Assembly: GCA_030528905.1 (NCBI GenBank)
Contig: JAUMXZ010000005.1
Coordinates: forward strand, 1 to 44,539
Length of the DNA stretch: 44,539 nt
DNA from: Clostridia bacterium
GTDB lineage: Bacteria; Bacillota; Clostridia; Oscillospirales; Acutalibacteraceae
Direction: 5' to 3'
Shown: piece by piece, positions 20,290 through 27,093 of the stretch
How the letters are laid out: each line of letters begins with the position of its first letter
How positions within the stretch are numbered: position 1 is the stretch's first letter
Notes under the pieces: generated by a model
Seen by the model: only the letters and a program-made list of their open reading frames with translations
What the model was told of the DNA's origin: nothing
Databases searched by the model: none
Program-made: the position numbers and the translations under genes

Positions 20290-20331
20290 ACAGACGGGAG
20301 TATCTGAGTTATTCCTGTCTGTTTTTCTTTT
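20290..20331 (+). terminator. Terminator after the lysA/methyltransferase unit
   Basis: The stem ACAGACGGGA / TCCTGTCTGT (one G-U pair) has a 13-nt loop and is followed by TTTTCTTTTC. Confidence 0.85.
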
Positions 20332-20383
20332 CAAATTTTCTTGATAATTTTTCTCAAAATTAAAATAAATTTACGACAACTAC

Positions 20384-20412
20384 TTGACAATTACAAGCCT
20401 TTTGGATATAAT
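20384..20412 (+). promoter_or_regulatory. Consensus sigma-A promoter of tRNA-Pro
   Basis: TTGACA (20384-20389), 17-bp spacer, TATAAT (20407-20412): a perfect consensus, as expected for a stable-RNA gene. Confidence 0.85.
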
Positions 20413-20454
20413 ATTAGAAGTGTCGCAGTTATATATAGTGTTTTATAGATTTGA

Positions 20455-20531
20455 CGAGGTGTAACTCAGTTTGGTAGAGTGCTTGGTTTGGGACCAAGAT
20501 GCCGCAGGTTCAAGTCCTGTCACCTCGACCA
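20455..20531 (+). tRNA. tRNA-Pro (anticodon TGG)
   Basis: Complete cloverleaf: acceptor CGAGGTG / CACCTCG, anticodon stem CTTGG / CCAAG with loop TTTGGGA (anticodon TGG), T arm with TTCAAGT, and an encoded ACCA end. It has its own consensus promoter and a terminator immediately after. Confidence 0.97.
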
Positions 20532-20532
20532 C

Positions 20533-20579
20533 AAACCTTGATGTGCAAAGTTTATACGCTTGCATTCAAGGTTTTTTTT
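20533..20579 (+). terminator. Terminator after tRNA-Pro
   Basis: AAACCTTGA (20533-20541) pairs with TCAAGGTTT (20566-20574) and runs into a T tract. It lies immediately before bioY, so bioY must rely on read-through or an unseen promoter. Confidence 0.85.
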
Positions 20580-20604
20580 AAATAAATATTTTAGGTTTTA
20601 TCTT

Positions 20605-21144
20605 ATGAGTACTAAAACAAAAAGTATCGTTCAAATATCTATGGTTGTATGTATAATATGTATCTGTGCGTGGATTACTATCCCGTTTGTTTTACCGTTT
20701 ACTATGCAATCTTTTGCTGTCTTTTTTTCTATCGGCCTTCTTGGCGGGAAAAAAGGCTTTATATCAATATCTGTTTACCTCTTGCTCGGTATGATTGGTT
20801 TGCCTGTTTTTTCAGGCTTCACAGGCGGTTTAGGTATCCTTTTAGGCCCTACGGGCGGATTTCTTGTCGGTTTCCTGTTTTGCAGCCTAATTTATTGTTT
20901 AATAGAACCATTAAATAATAAACTGAATTTTAGCAAAACTATAATTGAAGTCTGTTCTTTTGCTTTGTGTATGATGATCTATTATCTGTTCGGAATTTTA
21001 GGCTTTGCACTATATTCAAATTTAACCGATCTTTTAAGTATTCTTTCTGTTTGCTTTTTCCCATATGTAATACCGGATATATTTAAAATACTCTTGGCAA
21101 TCACTCTTTGTAAAAGAATTAAACCTTATTTAAACTCTTATTGA
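20605..21144 (+). CDS. bioY: Biotin transporter BioY
   Basis: Substrate-binding S component for biotin of an ECF-type transporter, acting alone or with a shared energising module. About six hydrophobic helices span the 179 residues; the family hallmarks are the FTMQSFAVFF segment and the glycine-rich run PVFSGFTGGLGILLGPTGGFL. ATG 20605 is chosen because the earlier in-frame start (20560) lies inside the tRNA-Pro terminator. The ribosome site is weak (TTAGGT). No ecfA/ecfT genes and no biotin-synthesis genes lie in the window, so the cell may scavenge biotin, but that is inference. Confidence 0.93.
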   Translation: MSTKTKSIVQISMVVCIICICAWITIPFVLPFTMQSFAVFFSIGLLGGKKGFISISVYLLLGMIGLPVFSGFTGGLGILLGPTGGFLVGFLFCSLIYCLIEPLNNKLNFSKTIIEVCSFALCMMIYYLFGILGFALYSNLTDLLSILSVCFFPYVIPDIFKILLAITLCKRIKPYLNSY

Positions 21145-21154
21145 CCCTTTATAA

Positions 21155-21231
21155 GTCTTCGTAGCTCAGCCGGATAGAGCGTTCGCCTCCTAAGCGAAAG
21201 GCCGGCGGTTCGAATCCGCCCGAGGACGCCA
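21155..21231 (+). tRNA. tRNA-Arg (anticodon CCT)
   Basis: Acceptor GTCTTCG / CGAGGAC (one G-U), D arm TAGCTCAGCCGGATAGAGC, anticodon stem TTCGC / GCGAA with loop CTCCTAA (anticodon CCT), T loop TTCGAAT, and encoded GCCA. It begins 10 bases after bioY and no own promoter is apparent. A weak hairpin (21235-21253) follows. Confidence 0.97.
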
Positions 21232-21280
21232 TATATAACCTTTATGTGGTTGTAAATTTATTTTTTGGAGGTTTTAAATT

Positions 21281-21790
21281 ATGGATAAAAAAGTAATCGA
21301 ATTGTTAAACGATCAAATCAACAAAGAATTTTATAGCGCTTATCTTTATCTCGATATGGCTAACTACTATATCGAAAATGACCTTGACGGCTTCGGTAAT
21401 TGGTATACTATCCAGGCTCAGGAGGAAAGAGATCACGCTATGCTTATAATGCAATATATGCAAAATAACGGCTTGTCTATCGACTTGAAAACCATCGATA
21501 AACCTGACAAAGTCTTTGCTTCCCCTCTTGATCCTCTTAAAGTAGGCAGTGAACACGAAAGATATGTAACAAGCCTTATAAACAACATCTATGATGCTGC
21601 ATATCAGGTAAAAGATTTCAGAACAATGCAGTTCTTAGACTGGTTTATCAAAGAGCAGGGCGAAGAAGAAACTAATGCAGATTCATTGGTAAAGAAATAT
21701 CAGCTTTTCGGCACAGATCCTAAAGGTTTATATCTTCTCAACCAGGAACTCGCTGCAAGAGTTTATACAGCGCCATCACTTACTTTATAA
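21281..21790 (+). CDS. Non-heme ferritin
   Basis: Iron-storage ferritin of the bacterial FtnA type, forming a 24-subunit shell with a ferroxidase centre. The four-helix bundle is clear; ferroxidase residues occur in INKEFYSAYLYLDMANYY, in QAQEERDHAMLIM (Glu-x-x-His) and in FIKEQGEEETNADSLVKK. At 169 residues its length is normal. ATG follows TTGGAGG. It is closed by its own terminator. It lies next to Fe-S/hydrogenase genes, which makes sense in an anaerobe that handles much iron, but no Fur-like operator is recognisable by eye. Confidence 0.96.
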   Translation: MDKKVIELLNDQINKEFYSAYLYLDMANYYIENDLDGFGNWYTIQAQEERDHAMLIMQYMQNNGLSIDLKTIDKPDKVFASPLDPLKVGSEHERYVTSLINNIYDAAYQVKDFRTMQFLDWFIKEQGEEETNADSLVKKYQLFGTDPKGLYLLNQELAARVYTAPSLTL

Positions 21791-21810
21791 TAAAACTATA
21801 GACAAACTAA

Positions 21811-21846
21811 AGCTCAAAGCAACTCTGGCTGCTTTGGGCTTTTTTT
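21811..21846 (+). terminator. Terminator after ferritin
   Basis: AGCTCAAAGC (21811-21820) pairs with GCTTTGGGCT (21831-21840) through a 10-nt loop, followed by TTTTTT. Confidence 0.9.
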
Positions 21847-21880
21847 CTAAACTCTGCTAAAATAGTACGAGGTGATAACA

Positions 21881-22126
21881 TTGTCAACAAGAGTAGCTAT
21901 TATAGGCGTTATAATTGAAAACCCCGACTCCGTCAATGAACTTAACAATATTTTACATAATTATAACCAATATATAATCGGCCGTATGGGCATACCATAT
22001 CCAAAAAAAAGAGTAAATGTTTTAAGTATAGCTATAGATGCCAAACAAGATATTATTTCTGCTCTGAGCGGCAAAATAGGGCGAATAAAAGGTATCAGCA
22101 CAAAAACTTTATATTCAAAAATATAA
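21881..22126 (+). CDS. TM1266-type iron-only hydrogenase system regulator-like protein
   Basis: Small ACT/NikR-C-like protein of the family found beside [FeFe]-hydrogenase maturation genes and often called a putative regulator. It has 81 residues with the pattern TRVAIIGVIIENPDS, then LNNILHNYNQYIIGRMGIPYP, then VLSIAIDAKQDIISALSGKIG, then GRIKGISTKTLYSK. The start is TTG 21881, six bases after GAGGTG; GTG 21872 overlaps that ribosome site. HydF follows 20 bases later, which strongly supports the assignment. It has no DNA-binding domain of its own, so any regulation would need a partner. Confidence 0.85.
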   Translation: MSTRVAIIGVIIENPDSVNELNNILHNYNQYIIGRMGIPYPKKRVNVLSIAIDAKQDIISALSGKIGRIKGISTKTLYSKI

Positions 22127-22146
22127 TTAAGAAAGGTTGATATATT

Positions 22147-23337
22147 ATGGGCTTAAATGACACCCCAAATGCTGACAGAATTCACATAAGCTTCTTCGGA
22201 ATGAGAAACGCAGGAAAATCCAGTGTCGTCAATGCGTTAACCGGTCAATCTTTATCAATAGTTTCCGATATAAAGGGTACAACAACCGACCCTGTTTCCA
22301 AAGCGATGGAACTTCTTCCGTTAGGACCTGTGTTGATAACAGATACACCGGGCTTTGATGACTTCGGGAAAATAGGTTCTATGAGAGTGAAAAAAGCAAA
22401 ACAGGTTCTTAATAAAACCGATGTTGCTGTTCTGGTTGTTGATTCTTCTGTAGGCCTTTGTCAAAATGATAAGGACTTGATAGAACTGTTTAAAAAGAAG
22501 AATATATTATACATCATAGCTTTTAATAAATGCGATATAAAAAATATTCGCACTTTGAACGAAAATGAAATAGCGGTAAGTGCAAAAGAGAACATCAATA
22601 TTTACAAATTAAAAGAGTTAATAGGCAAGCTTGCCAAAGAAAAACACAGCGACAAAACAATAATTTCCCATATGCTCTCAACATGCGATATAGTAATTCT
22701 TGTAACTCCCATTGATGAATCAGCACCAAAAGGCAGAATTATACTGCCTCAAGTCAAGGTGATACGGGATATTTTAGATGCTCACGCTATTGCAGTAACT
22801 GTGCAAACCGGCCAATTAAAAGAGACATTATCTTCATTAAAAGAAAAACCAAAGCTTGTTATAACAGACAGTCAGGATTTTAATGTTGTCAAAGATATCG
22901 TGCCGACAGATATCCCTCTTACATCTTTTTCCGTATTGTTTGCAAACTTTAAGGGAATTTTAAAAAATGCCGTAAAAGGTGCGTTTTCGCTTTCTGAGCT
23001 TGATGATAACGACACTGTTCTGATTTGTGAGGGCTGTACACATCACCGTCAATGTAATGACATAGGCACTGTAAAATTGCCTGAATGGATAAAAAACTTT
23101 ACTAAAAAGCAGCTTAATTTTGAATTTACATCCGGTCTTGATTATGTAGATGATTTGTCCAGATATAAACTTATAATCCACTGCGGAGGCTGTATGCTAA
23201 ACGAACGGGAAGTTATGTACCGTATGAACTCAGCTCTTGATGTGGGTATACCTTTTACAAATTACGGCACAGTTATTGCTCATATTAACGGAATATTGAA
23301 AAGAAGCATTGAAATATTTAATTTTGATAACCTTTAG
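22147..23337 (+). CDS. hydF: [FeFe]-hydrogenase H-cluster maturation GTPase HydF
   Basis: Scaffold and GTPase on which the 2Fe subcluster of [FeFe]-hydrogenase is built before transfer to HydA. The N-terminal G domain has GMRNAGKSS (18-26), DTPGFDD (from 66) and NKCD; the C-terminal domain has the Fe-S ligands C-T-H-H (297-300) and HCGGC (345-349), the HydF signature. At 396 residues its length is normal. HydE, HydG and the hydrogenase itself are not in this window, so the maturation genes are scattered. It starts 20 bases after the TM1266-like gene with AAAGGTTG upstream. Confidence 0.96.
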   Translation: MGLNDTPNADRIHISFFGMRNAGKSSVVNALTGQSLSIVSDIKGTTTDPVSKAMELLPLGPVLITDTPGFDDFGKIGSMRVKKAKQVLNKTDVAVLVVDSSVGLCQNDKDLIELFKKKNILYIIAFNKCDIKNIRTLNENEIAVSAKENINIYKLKELIGKLAKEKHSDKTIISHMLSTCDIVILVTPIDESAPKGRIILPQVKVIRDILDAHAIAVTVQTGQLKETLSSLKEKPKLVITDSQDFNVVKDIVPTDIPLTSFSVLFANFKGILKNAVKGAFSLSELDDNDTVLICEGCTHHRQCNDIGTVKLPEWIKNFTKKQLNFEFTSGLDYVDDLSRYKLIIHCGGCMLNEREVMYRMNSALDVGIPFTNYGTVIAHINGILKRSIEIFNFDNL

Positions 23338-23352
23338 ATTGGAGAATCTGAC

Positions 23353-23901
23353 TTGAAAAAAGCATTCGTTTTACTCGGTTCTTATAATGATGACGGGTAC
23401 ACCAAAAAAGCTTTAAATCTGTTTATGGATAAAGCAAAAAAAGACTACGAGTTTGAGGTTTTTAACGCTTTTAAAACTCCGGTTAAACCCTGTATAGGCT
23501 GTAAAAATTGCGAAAAAAATTCGTTTTGCATATATGATGACTTTGAACATATAGATAACGCATTAAAGACTTCTGACTTGTTAATAGTCGCCACTCCTGT
23601 TTATAACCTTAGTTTTCCCGCACCTTTAAAGGCAGTATTTGACAGAATGCAAATATACTTTAACGATAGATTTACAAGAAATATAAAGCCGCCCATATCA
23701 AAACATAAAAAGTCTGTGTTGATTTTAACCTGCGGAAGTGATGAAAAGACAGCAAGTAATATAATTACAACTCAGCTTAATATGATTTTCACAATAATTA
23801 ACGCAACCCTTACTAACACGCTTATATTATCTCATACGGATAATAACCCCGATATAAATACGCTGATTCCAAAAATAGATCTGATACTAAAAGATCTTTA
23901 A
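23353..23901 (+). CDS. Flavodoxin-fold NAD(P)H:FMN reductase / iron-sulfur flavoprotein-like
   Basis: Flavoprotein of the NADPH-dependent FMN reductase superfamily. The N-terminus VLLGSYNDDGYTKKAL is the FMN-phosphate loop region, and the cysteine cluster Cys47-x2-Cys50-x2-Cys53-x5-Cys59 resembles the compact motif of iron-sulfur flavoproteins (Isf), which would bind a 4Fe-4S cluster. TPVYNLSFPAPLKAVFDRM is a typical flavin-loop and dimer segment. The start is TTG with GGAGAA upstream, 15 bases after hydF. Co-transcription suggests a redox role near hydrogenase maturation, but this is inference. It has 182 residues. Confidence 0.85.
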   Translation: MKKAFVLLGSYNDDGYTKKALNLFMDKAKKDYEFEVFNAFKTPVKPCIGCKNCEKNSFCIYDDFEHIDNALKTSDLLIVATPVYNLSFPAPLKAVFDRMQIYFNDRFTRNIKPPISKHKKSVLILTCGSDEKTASNIITTQLNMIFTIINATLTNTLILSHTDNNPDINTLIPKIDLILKDL

Positions 23902-23912
23902 TCTGAAAAAAC

Positions 23913-23947
23913 AAAAAGCCCGGTTATAAAACCGAGCTTTTATTTTT
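23913..23947. terminator. Bidirectional terminator between the hydF unit and pyrI
   Basis: AAAAAGCCCGGTT pairs with AACCGAGCTTTTT (one mismatch) with A and T runs on both flanks, so it can stop both converging units. The last bases overlap the pyrI stop. Confidence 0.85.
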
Positions 23948-24362
23948 ATTTTGCTTTGCTCTCACAATAAATACAACGATATATTTTATTCTCTGCGTTT
24001 GTCAGCTTAAATATATGCGGTAAATTTTGCTCTACGGATGTGATACATCTTGGATTTTTACACTTAATAACATTCGTTACGGTTTTAGGCAATTCAAGCC
24101 TTGCCCTTTTTTCCAATATCCCATCGCGTATCACATTTACAGTTATTTCCGGGTCAAAATAGCCTATTACATCCAAGTCTATATCAATAGAATCGTTTAT
24201 TTTCAAGACATCTTTTTTGCCCATTCTTTTGCTTTGTGCATTCTTGATGATTGCTACCTGACACTTTAGCTTGTCAAGATTTAAAATCTCATAAAGCTTC
24301 ATAGCCTGTCCTGCTTTTATATGATCAAACACTATCCCGTTTTTAATTGATGTTACTTCCAT
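23946..24362 (-). CDS. pyrI: Aspartate carbamoyltransferase regulatory chain
   Basis: Regulatory subunit of class-B aspartate transcarbamoylase, binding nucleotide effectors and joining PyrB trimers. The N-terminal allosteric domain (INNGIVFDHI-like start, here IKNGIVFDHIKAGQAM) is followed by a zinc domain with Cys101, Cys106, Cys130 and Cys133. At 138 residues it is slightly shorter than the E. coli chain. It starts 10 bases after pyrB, and ends the pyr operon. Confidence 0.96.
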   Translation of the reverse strand: MEVTSIKNGIVFDHIKAGQAMKLYEILNLDKLKCQVAIIKNAQSKRMGKKDVLKINDSIDIDLDVIGYFDPEITVNVIRDGILEKRARLELPKTVTNVIKCKNPRCITSVEQNLPHIFKLTNAENKIYRCIYCESKAK

Positions 24363-24372
24363 TCACTCTCAC

Positions 24373-25287
24373 CTACTCTATTTTAAGTAATTTCATTATC
24401 AACGCCATTCTTATATACTTGCCATATAGAGTCTGTTTAAAATAACATGCCCTTGGGTCATCGTCAACTTCTGCAGATATTTCATTTACTCTTGGCAGCG
24501 GATGTAAAATTTTCAAATCTTCTTTGGCATTTAGCAATGTTTTTTTGGTAAGATTATAGCTATCTTTCAGTCTGATATAATCCGCTTCATTAAAGAATCG
24601 TTCTCTTTGCACTCTTGTCATATAAAGTATATCAAGTTTAGAAATAGCATCATTAAGATCTGACACTTCCTCAAAGGTTATATTTTTATTTGCTTCCATT
24701 TCAGATCTTAAATACTCCGGTATTCTGAGTTCCTGAGGTGATATAAGCACGAAATGCAGATTTTCATATCTCATCAAAGCGTTTATAAGAGAGTGAACAG
24801 TTCGTCCGAATTTCAAGTCGCCGCAAAATCCTACGGTCATATTGTTAAAGCTATTCTTCTCCATTTTTATTGTAAGCAGGTCTGTTAATGTCTGAGTCGG
24901 GTGATTATGTCCACCATCCCCGGCATTTATGATCGGAACACTTGCTTTTTGACTTGCTACTAACGGGGCACCTTCTTTCGGATGTCGCATCGCAATTATA
25001 TCGGAATAGCAGCATACTGTTCTTATAGTATCGGAAACACTCTCGCCTTTTGCTGTTGATGAAGTTCCGGCATCGTGAAAACCAAGCACATTTCCACCGA
25101 GTTCAAACATAGCCGCTTCAAAGCTTAGGCGTGTTCTTGTAGATGGCTCAAAGAAAAGTGTTGCAAGAGTTTTGCCTTTGCATTTTTTTGAATACTTTTC
25201 CTTGTTTTCTATTATATCTATAGCCGTATGAATAAGTTGGTCTATTTCTTCAACAGACATATCTCTTATATCTATCAAATTTTTCAT
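24373..25287 (-). CDS. pyrB: Aspartate carbamoyltransferase catalytic chain
   Basis: Catalyses the committed step of pyrimidine synthesis, carbamoyl phosphate plus aspartate to carbamoyl aspartate. The carbamoyl-phosphate loop [13 protein letters not shown], the [12 protein letters not shown] loop, [15 protein letters not shown] and [10 protein letters not shown] are all present. At 304 residues its length is normal. Its ATG shares one base with the pyrE stop, giving translational coupling. With pyrI next to it the product should be the allosteric holoenzyme. Confidence 0.97.
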   Translation of the reverse strand: MKNLIDIRDMSVEEIDQLIHTAIDIIENKEKYSKKCKGKTLATLFFEPSTRTRLSFEAAMFELGGNVLGFHDAGTSSTAKGESVSDTIRTVCCYSDIIAMRHPKEGAPLVASQKASVPIINAGDGGHNHPTQTLTDLLTIKMEKNSFNNMTVGFCGDLKFGRTVHSLINALMRYENLHFVLISPQELRIPEYLRSEMEANKNITFEEVSDLNDAISKLDILYMTRVQRERFFNEADYIRLKDSYNLTKKTLLNAKEDLKILHPLPRVNEISAEVDDDPRACYFKQTLYGKYIRMALIMKLLKIE

Positions 25288-25922
25288 TATTTAGCTCCAA
25301 TCCAGGATTCATCTGTCGGATTTTTTCTGAATGAAATGAGTCTTTCAACATCTTCAACTTTTATATAACCTTGGTCTGCTGCAACTTTTGCTATTGTATC
25401 AAAATCAGTAAGGCTTACATTTTTAACATTAGCTTCACTTAATCGGACTCTTGCTTTTTCCATATTGTAGGTAAATATACTTGCAATACCTAAAACTTCA
25501 GCGCCGGCCTCTCTTAAAGCCTCCACAACATCTATTACGCTTCCGCCTGTAGATATAAGATCTTCAATTACTACAACCTTCTGGCCCTTTGAGAGTCTGC
25601 CTTCTATACGATTTTTTCTTCCGTGATCCTTATTTCCTGAGCGCACATAGCCCATTGGCAGATCCATTATATGTGCGGTTATAGCAGCGTGAGCGATGCC
25701 TGCTGTACTTGTTCCCATCAGGACTTCACAATCAGGATATTCTCTTTTTATGAGTTGTGCAAAACCGTTTTCCACATCATCTCTGACCTTTGGAGCAGTT
25801 AAAGTTAATCTGTTGTCACAGTAGACAGGGCTTTTTATGCCGCTTGCCCAGACAAATGGTTCTTCCGGTCTGAAAAATACAGCCTTTATTGATAATAAAT
25901 CCTTAGCAATTAACTCTTTCAT
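25287..25922 (-). CDS. pyrE: Orotate phosphoribosyltransferase
   Basis: Converts orotate and PRPP to orotidine 5'-phosphate. The PRPP-binding motif [13 protein letters not shown] and the [17 protein letters not shown]-terminal segment are diagnostic; 211 residues is normal. It lies 15 bases after pyrF and overlaps pyrB by one base, so the product of this enzyme goes straight to PyrF, encoded upstream. Confidence 0.97.
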   Translation of the reverse strand: MKELIAKDLLSIKAVFFRPEEPFVWASGIKSPVYCDNRLTLTAPKVRDDVENGFAQLIKREYPDCEVLMGTSTAGIAHAAITAHIMDLPMGYVRSGNKDHGRKNRIEGRLSKGQKVVVIEDLISTGGSVIDVVEALREAGAEVLGIASIFTYNMEKARVRLSEANVKNVSLTDFDTIAKVAADQGYIKVEDVERLISFRKNPTDESWIGAK

Positions 25923-25937
25923 AATATAAAATCCTTT

Positions 25938-26636
25938 CTAATCTACAAAATCACTCACACATTGTTTATAGGCTTTCACAGGGTCTTCGGCCTGAGTTAT
26001 CGGACGGCCGACAACTATATAGTCTGAGCCCCACTTTTTAGCGTTAGCGGGAGTAGCAATTCTTGCCTGGTCACCGACTTCGCCATCGGCAAATCTGATT
26101 CCCGGGGTAACTGTAATAAAATCTTTGCCGCAGACTGACTTTATTTTTTCCACTTCAAGCGGAGAACATACTACACCGTCAAGACCGGCTTTTTTAGTAT
26201 TAAGGGCATAATGTGCAACAACATCTTCTATAGGACTGTTTATAAGCAGATCTTTTTGCATACTTTCCTGGTCGGTAGAAGTAAGCTGAGTTACGGCTAT
26301 TAACAAAGGTCTTTGCTTATTTTCGCTTTCTAAGCCCTTGAGTGCCCCCTGCATCATTTTAATTGTGCCGCCGGCGTGAACATTAGTCATATCAGCACCT
26401 ATTGAGGATAACACTTTCATTGATTTCATAACAGTATTTGGAATATCGTGGAGTTTCAGGTCTAAGAAGACTTTGTGCCCCATATCCTTAATTTCTTTTA
26501 CTATTGACGGACCTGTTGCATAAAACAGTTCCATACCTATTTTCAAGAAAAGTGATTCGTCTTTAAACTTCTTCAAAAAATTAAGACAATCCTCTTTACT
26601 TGAAAAATCACAGGCAATTATAACATCTTTTCCCAT
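25938..26636 (-). CDS. pyrF: Orotidine 5'-phosphate decarboxylase
   Basis: Makes UMP from OMP. The catalytic Asp-Lys-x-x-Asp array is in [12 protein letters not shown], and the VTPGIRF phosphate-binding segment and VVGRPIT end motif are present. The 232 residues and compact TIM-barrel pattern match the short (pyrF type 1) form. It is the first gene of the pyrF-E-B-I operon, behind a good promoter and the ribosome site GGGGAGA. Confidence 0.97.
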   Translation of the reverse strand: MGKDVIIACDFSSKEDCLNFLKKFKDESLFLKIGMELFYATGPSIVKEIKDMGHKVFLDLKLHDIPNTVMKSMKVLSSIGADMTNVHAGGTIKMMQGALKGLESENKQRPLLIAVTQLTSTDQESMQKDLLINSPIEDVVAHYALNTKKAGLDGVVCSPLEVEKIKSVCGKDFITVTPGIRFADGEVGDQARIATPANAKKWGSDYIVVGRPITQAEDPVKAYKQCVSDFVD

Positions 26637-26672
26637 ATAAACATTCTCCCCTTTCTAAATCTACTTGTTCCT

Positions 26673-26701
26673 ATAATATCATAGAGTCCAAATTTTTTCA
26701 A
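26673..26701 (-). promoter_or_regulatory. Sigma-A promoter of pyrFEBI
   Basis: On the minus strand TTGAAA (26701-26696), a 17-bp spacer and TATTAT (26678-26673). The leader to pyrF is only about 30 nt, too short for a PyrR attenuator. Confidence 0.75.
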
Positions 26702-26770
26702 TCCTTGACAAGCTAATACAAAATAATAAAAAATATAATTTATAAATATCAGTTTAATTTTAAAAATCTC

Positions 26771-26799
26771 TTGATTTTTTTTACACAAGGTGATATAAT
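26771..26799 (+). promoter_or_regulatory. Promoter of tRNA-Leu
   Basis: TTGATT (26771-26776), 17-bp spacer, TATAAT (26794-26799), 14 bases before the tRNA. Confidence 0.75.
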
Positions 26800-26812
26800 A
26801 GATAGCGTAATT

Positions 26813-26899
26813 GCCGGTGTGATGGAATTGGCAGACGTGCGGGACTCAAAATCCCGTGGTGGCGACACCGTATCGGTTCGACCCCGATCACCGGCACCA
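26813..26899 (+). tRNA. tRNA-Leu (anticodon CAA)
   Basis: Class II tRNA of 87 nt: acceptor GCCGGTG / CACCGGC, anticodon stem CGGGA / TCCCG with loop CTCAAAA (anticodon CAA), long variable arm TGGTGGCGACACCGT region, T loop TTCGACC and encoded ACCA. Confidence 0.97.
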
Positions 26900-26905
26900 A
26901 TTTGT

Positions 26906-26948
26906 AAAAGGACAGGCTTGTAATTACAGCTTTGTCCTTTTCTTTTTT
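26906..26948 (+). terminator. Terminator after tRNA-Leu
   Basis: AAAAGGACA (26906-26914) pairs with TGTCCTTTT (26933-26941), followed by CTTTTTT. Confidence 0.85.
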
Positions 26949-27023
26949 GCAGGAGTAGTTTATCTCTATCGTGTTTGCTCAATTAGCCAAAAGTCGAAAA
27001 TTCAAATCCCATCTCCTGCTTTG
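26949..27023 (+). pseudogene. Decayed tRNA-Gly-like element (tRNA fossil or tRNA-like RNA)
   Basis: A 71-nt stretch fits the exact segment lengths of a class I tRNA of tRNA-Gly size. The acceptor stem is perfect (GCAGGAG 26949-26955 / CTCCTGC 27013-27019), followed by TA at positions 8-9. The anticodon stem TTTGC / GCCAA has 4 of 5 pairs, the variable loop is AAGTC, and the T loop is TTCAAAT. But the D stem is broken, the D loop lacks GG, the T stem (GAAAA / CCCAT) has at most one G-U pair, the residue at position 33 is C instead of T, and the end is TTTG rather than NCCA. It cannot be a normal elongator tRNA. It is probably a dead tRNA-Gly relative, unless the preserved acceptor stem means another use. 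Confidence 0.6.
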
Positions 27024-27029
27024 TTTTTT

Positions 27030-27059
27030 CTCGATACATTAAAAAGTATCGAGTTTTTT
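27030..27059 (+). terminator. Terminator between tRNA-like element and tgt
   Basis: CTCGATAC (27030-27037) pairs with GTATCGAG (27046-27053), followed by TTTTTT. It may be the original end of the tRNA cluster. Confidence 0.85.
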
Positions 27060-27093
27060 ATTGTAAATTATACTTTAATCAGGAGATTTATTT

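Noticed and set aside
20560..20604. Longer bioY start
   Set aside because: The codons lie within the tRNA-Pro terminator and would add a non-family extension.
21235..21253. Hairpin ATAACC/GGTTGT after tRNA-Arg
   Set aside because: Short stem with a G-U pair, and the T-rich stretch is displaced; read-through to ferritin is equally likely.
26749..26982. Open frame on the minus strand across tRNA-Leu
   Set aside because: It reads antisense through the tRNA and gives the well-known false peptide with GRTDTVSPPRDF; there is no ribosome site.
26949..27059. T-box leader before tgt
   Set aside because: No T-box consensus AGGGTGG and no stem I specifier arrangement; the segment lengths fit a tRNA instead.
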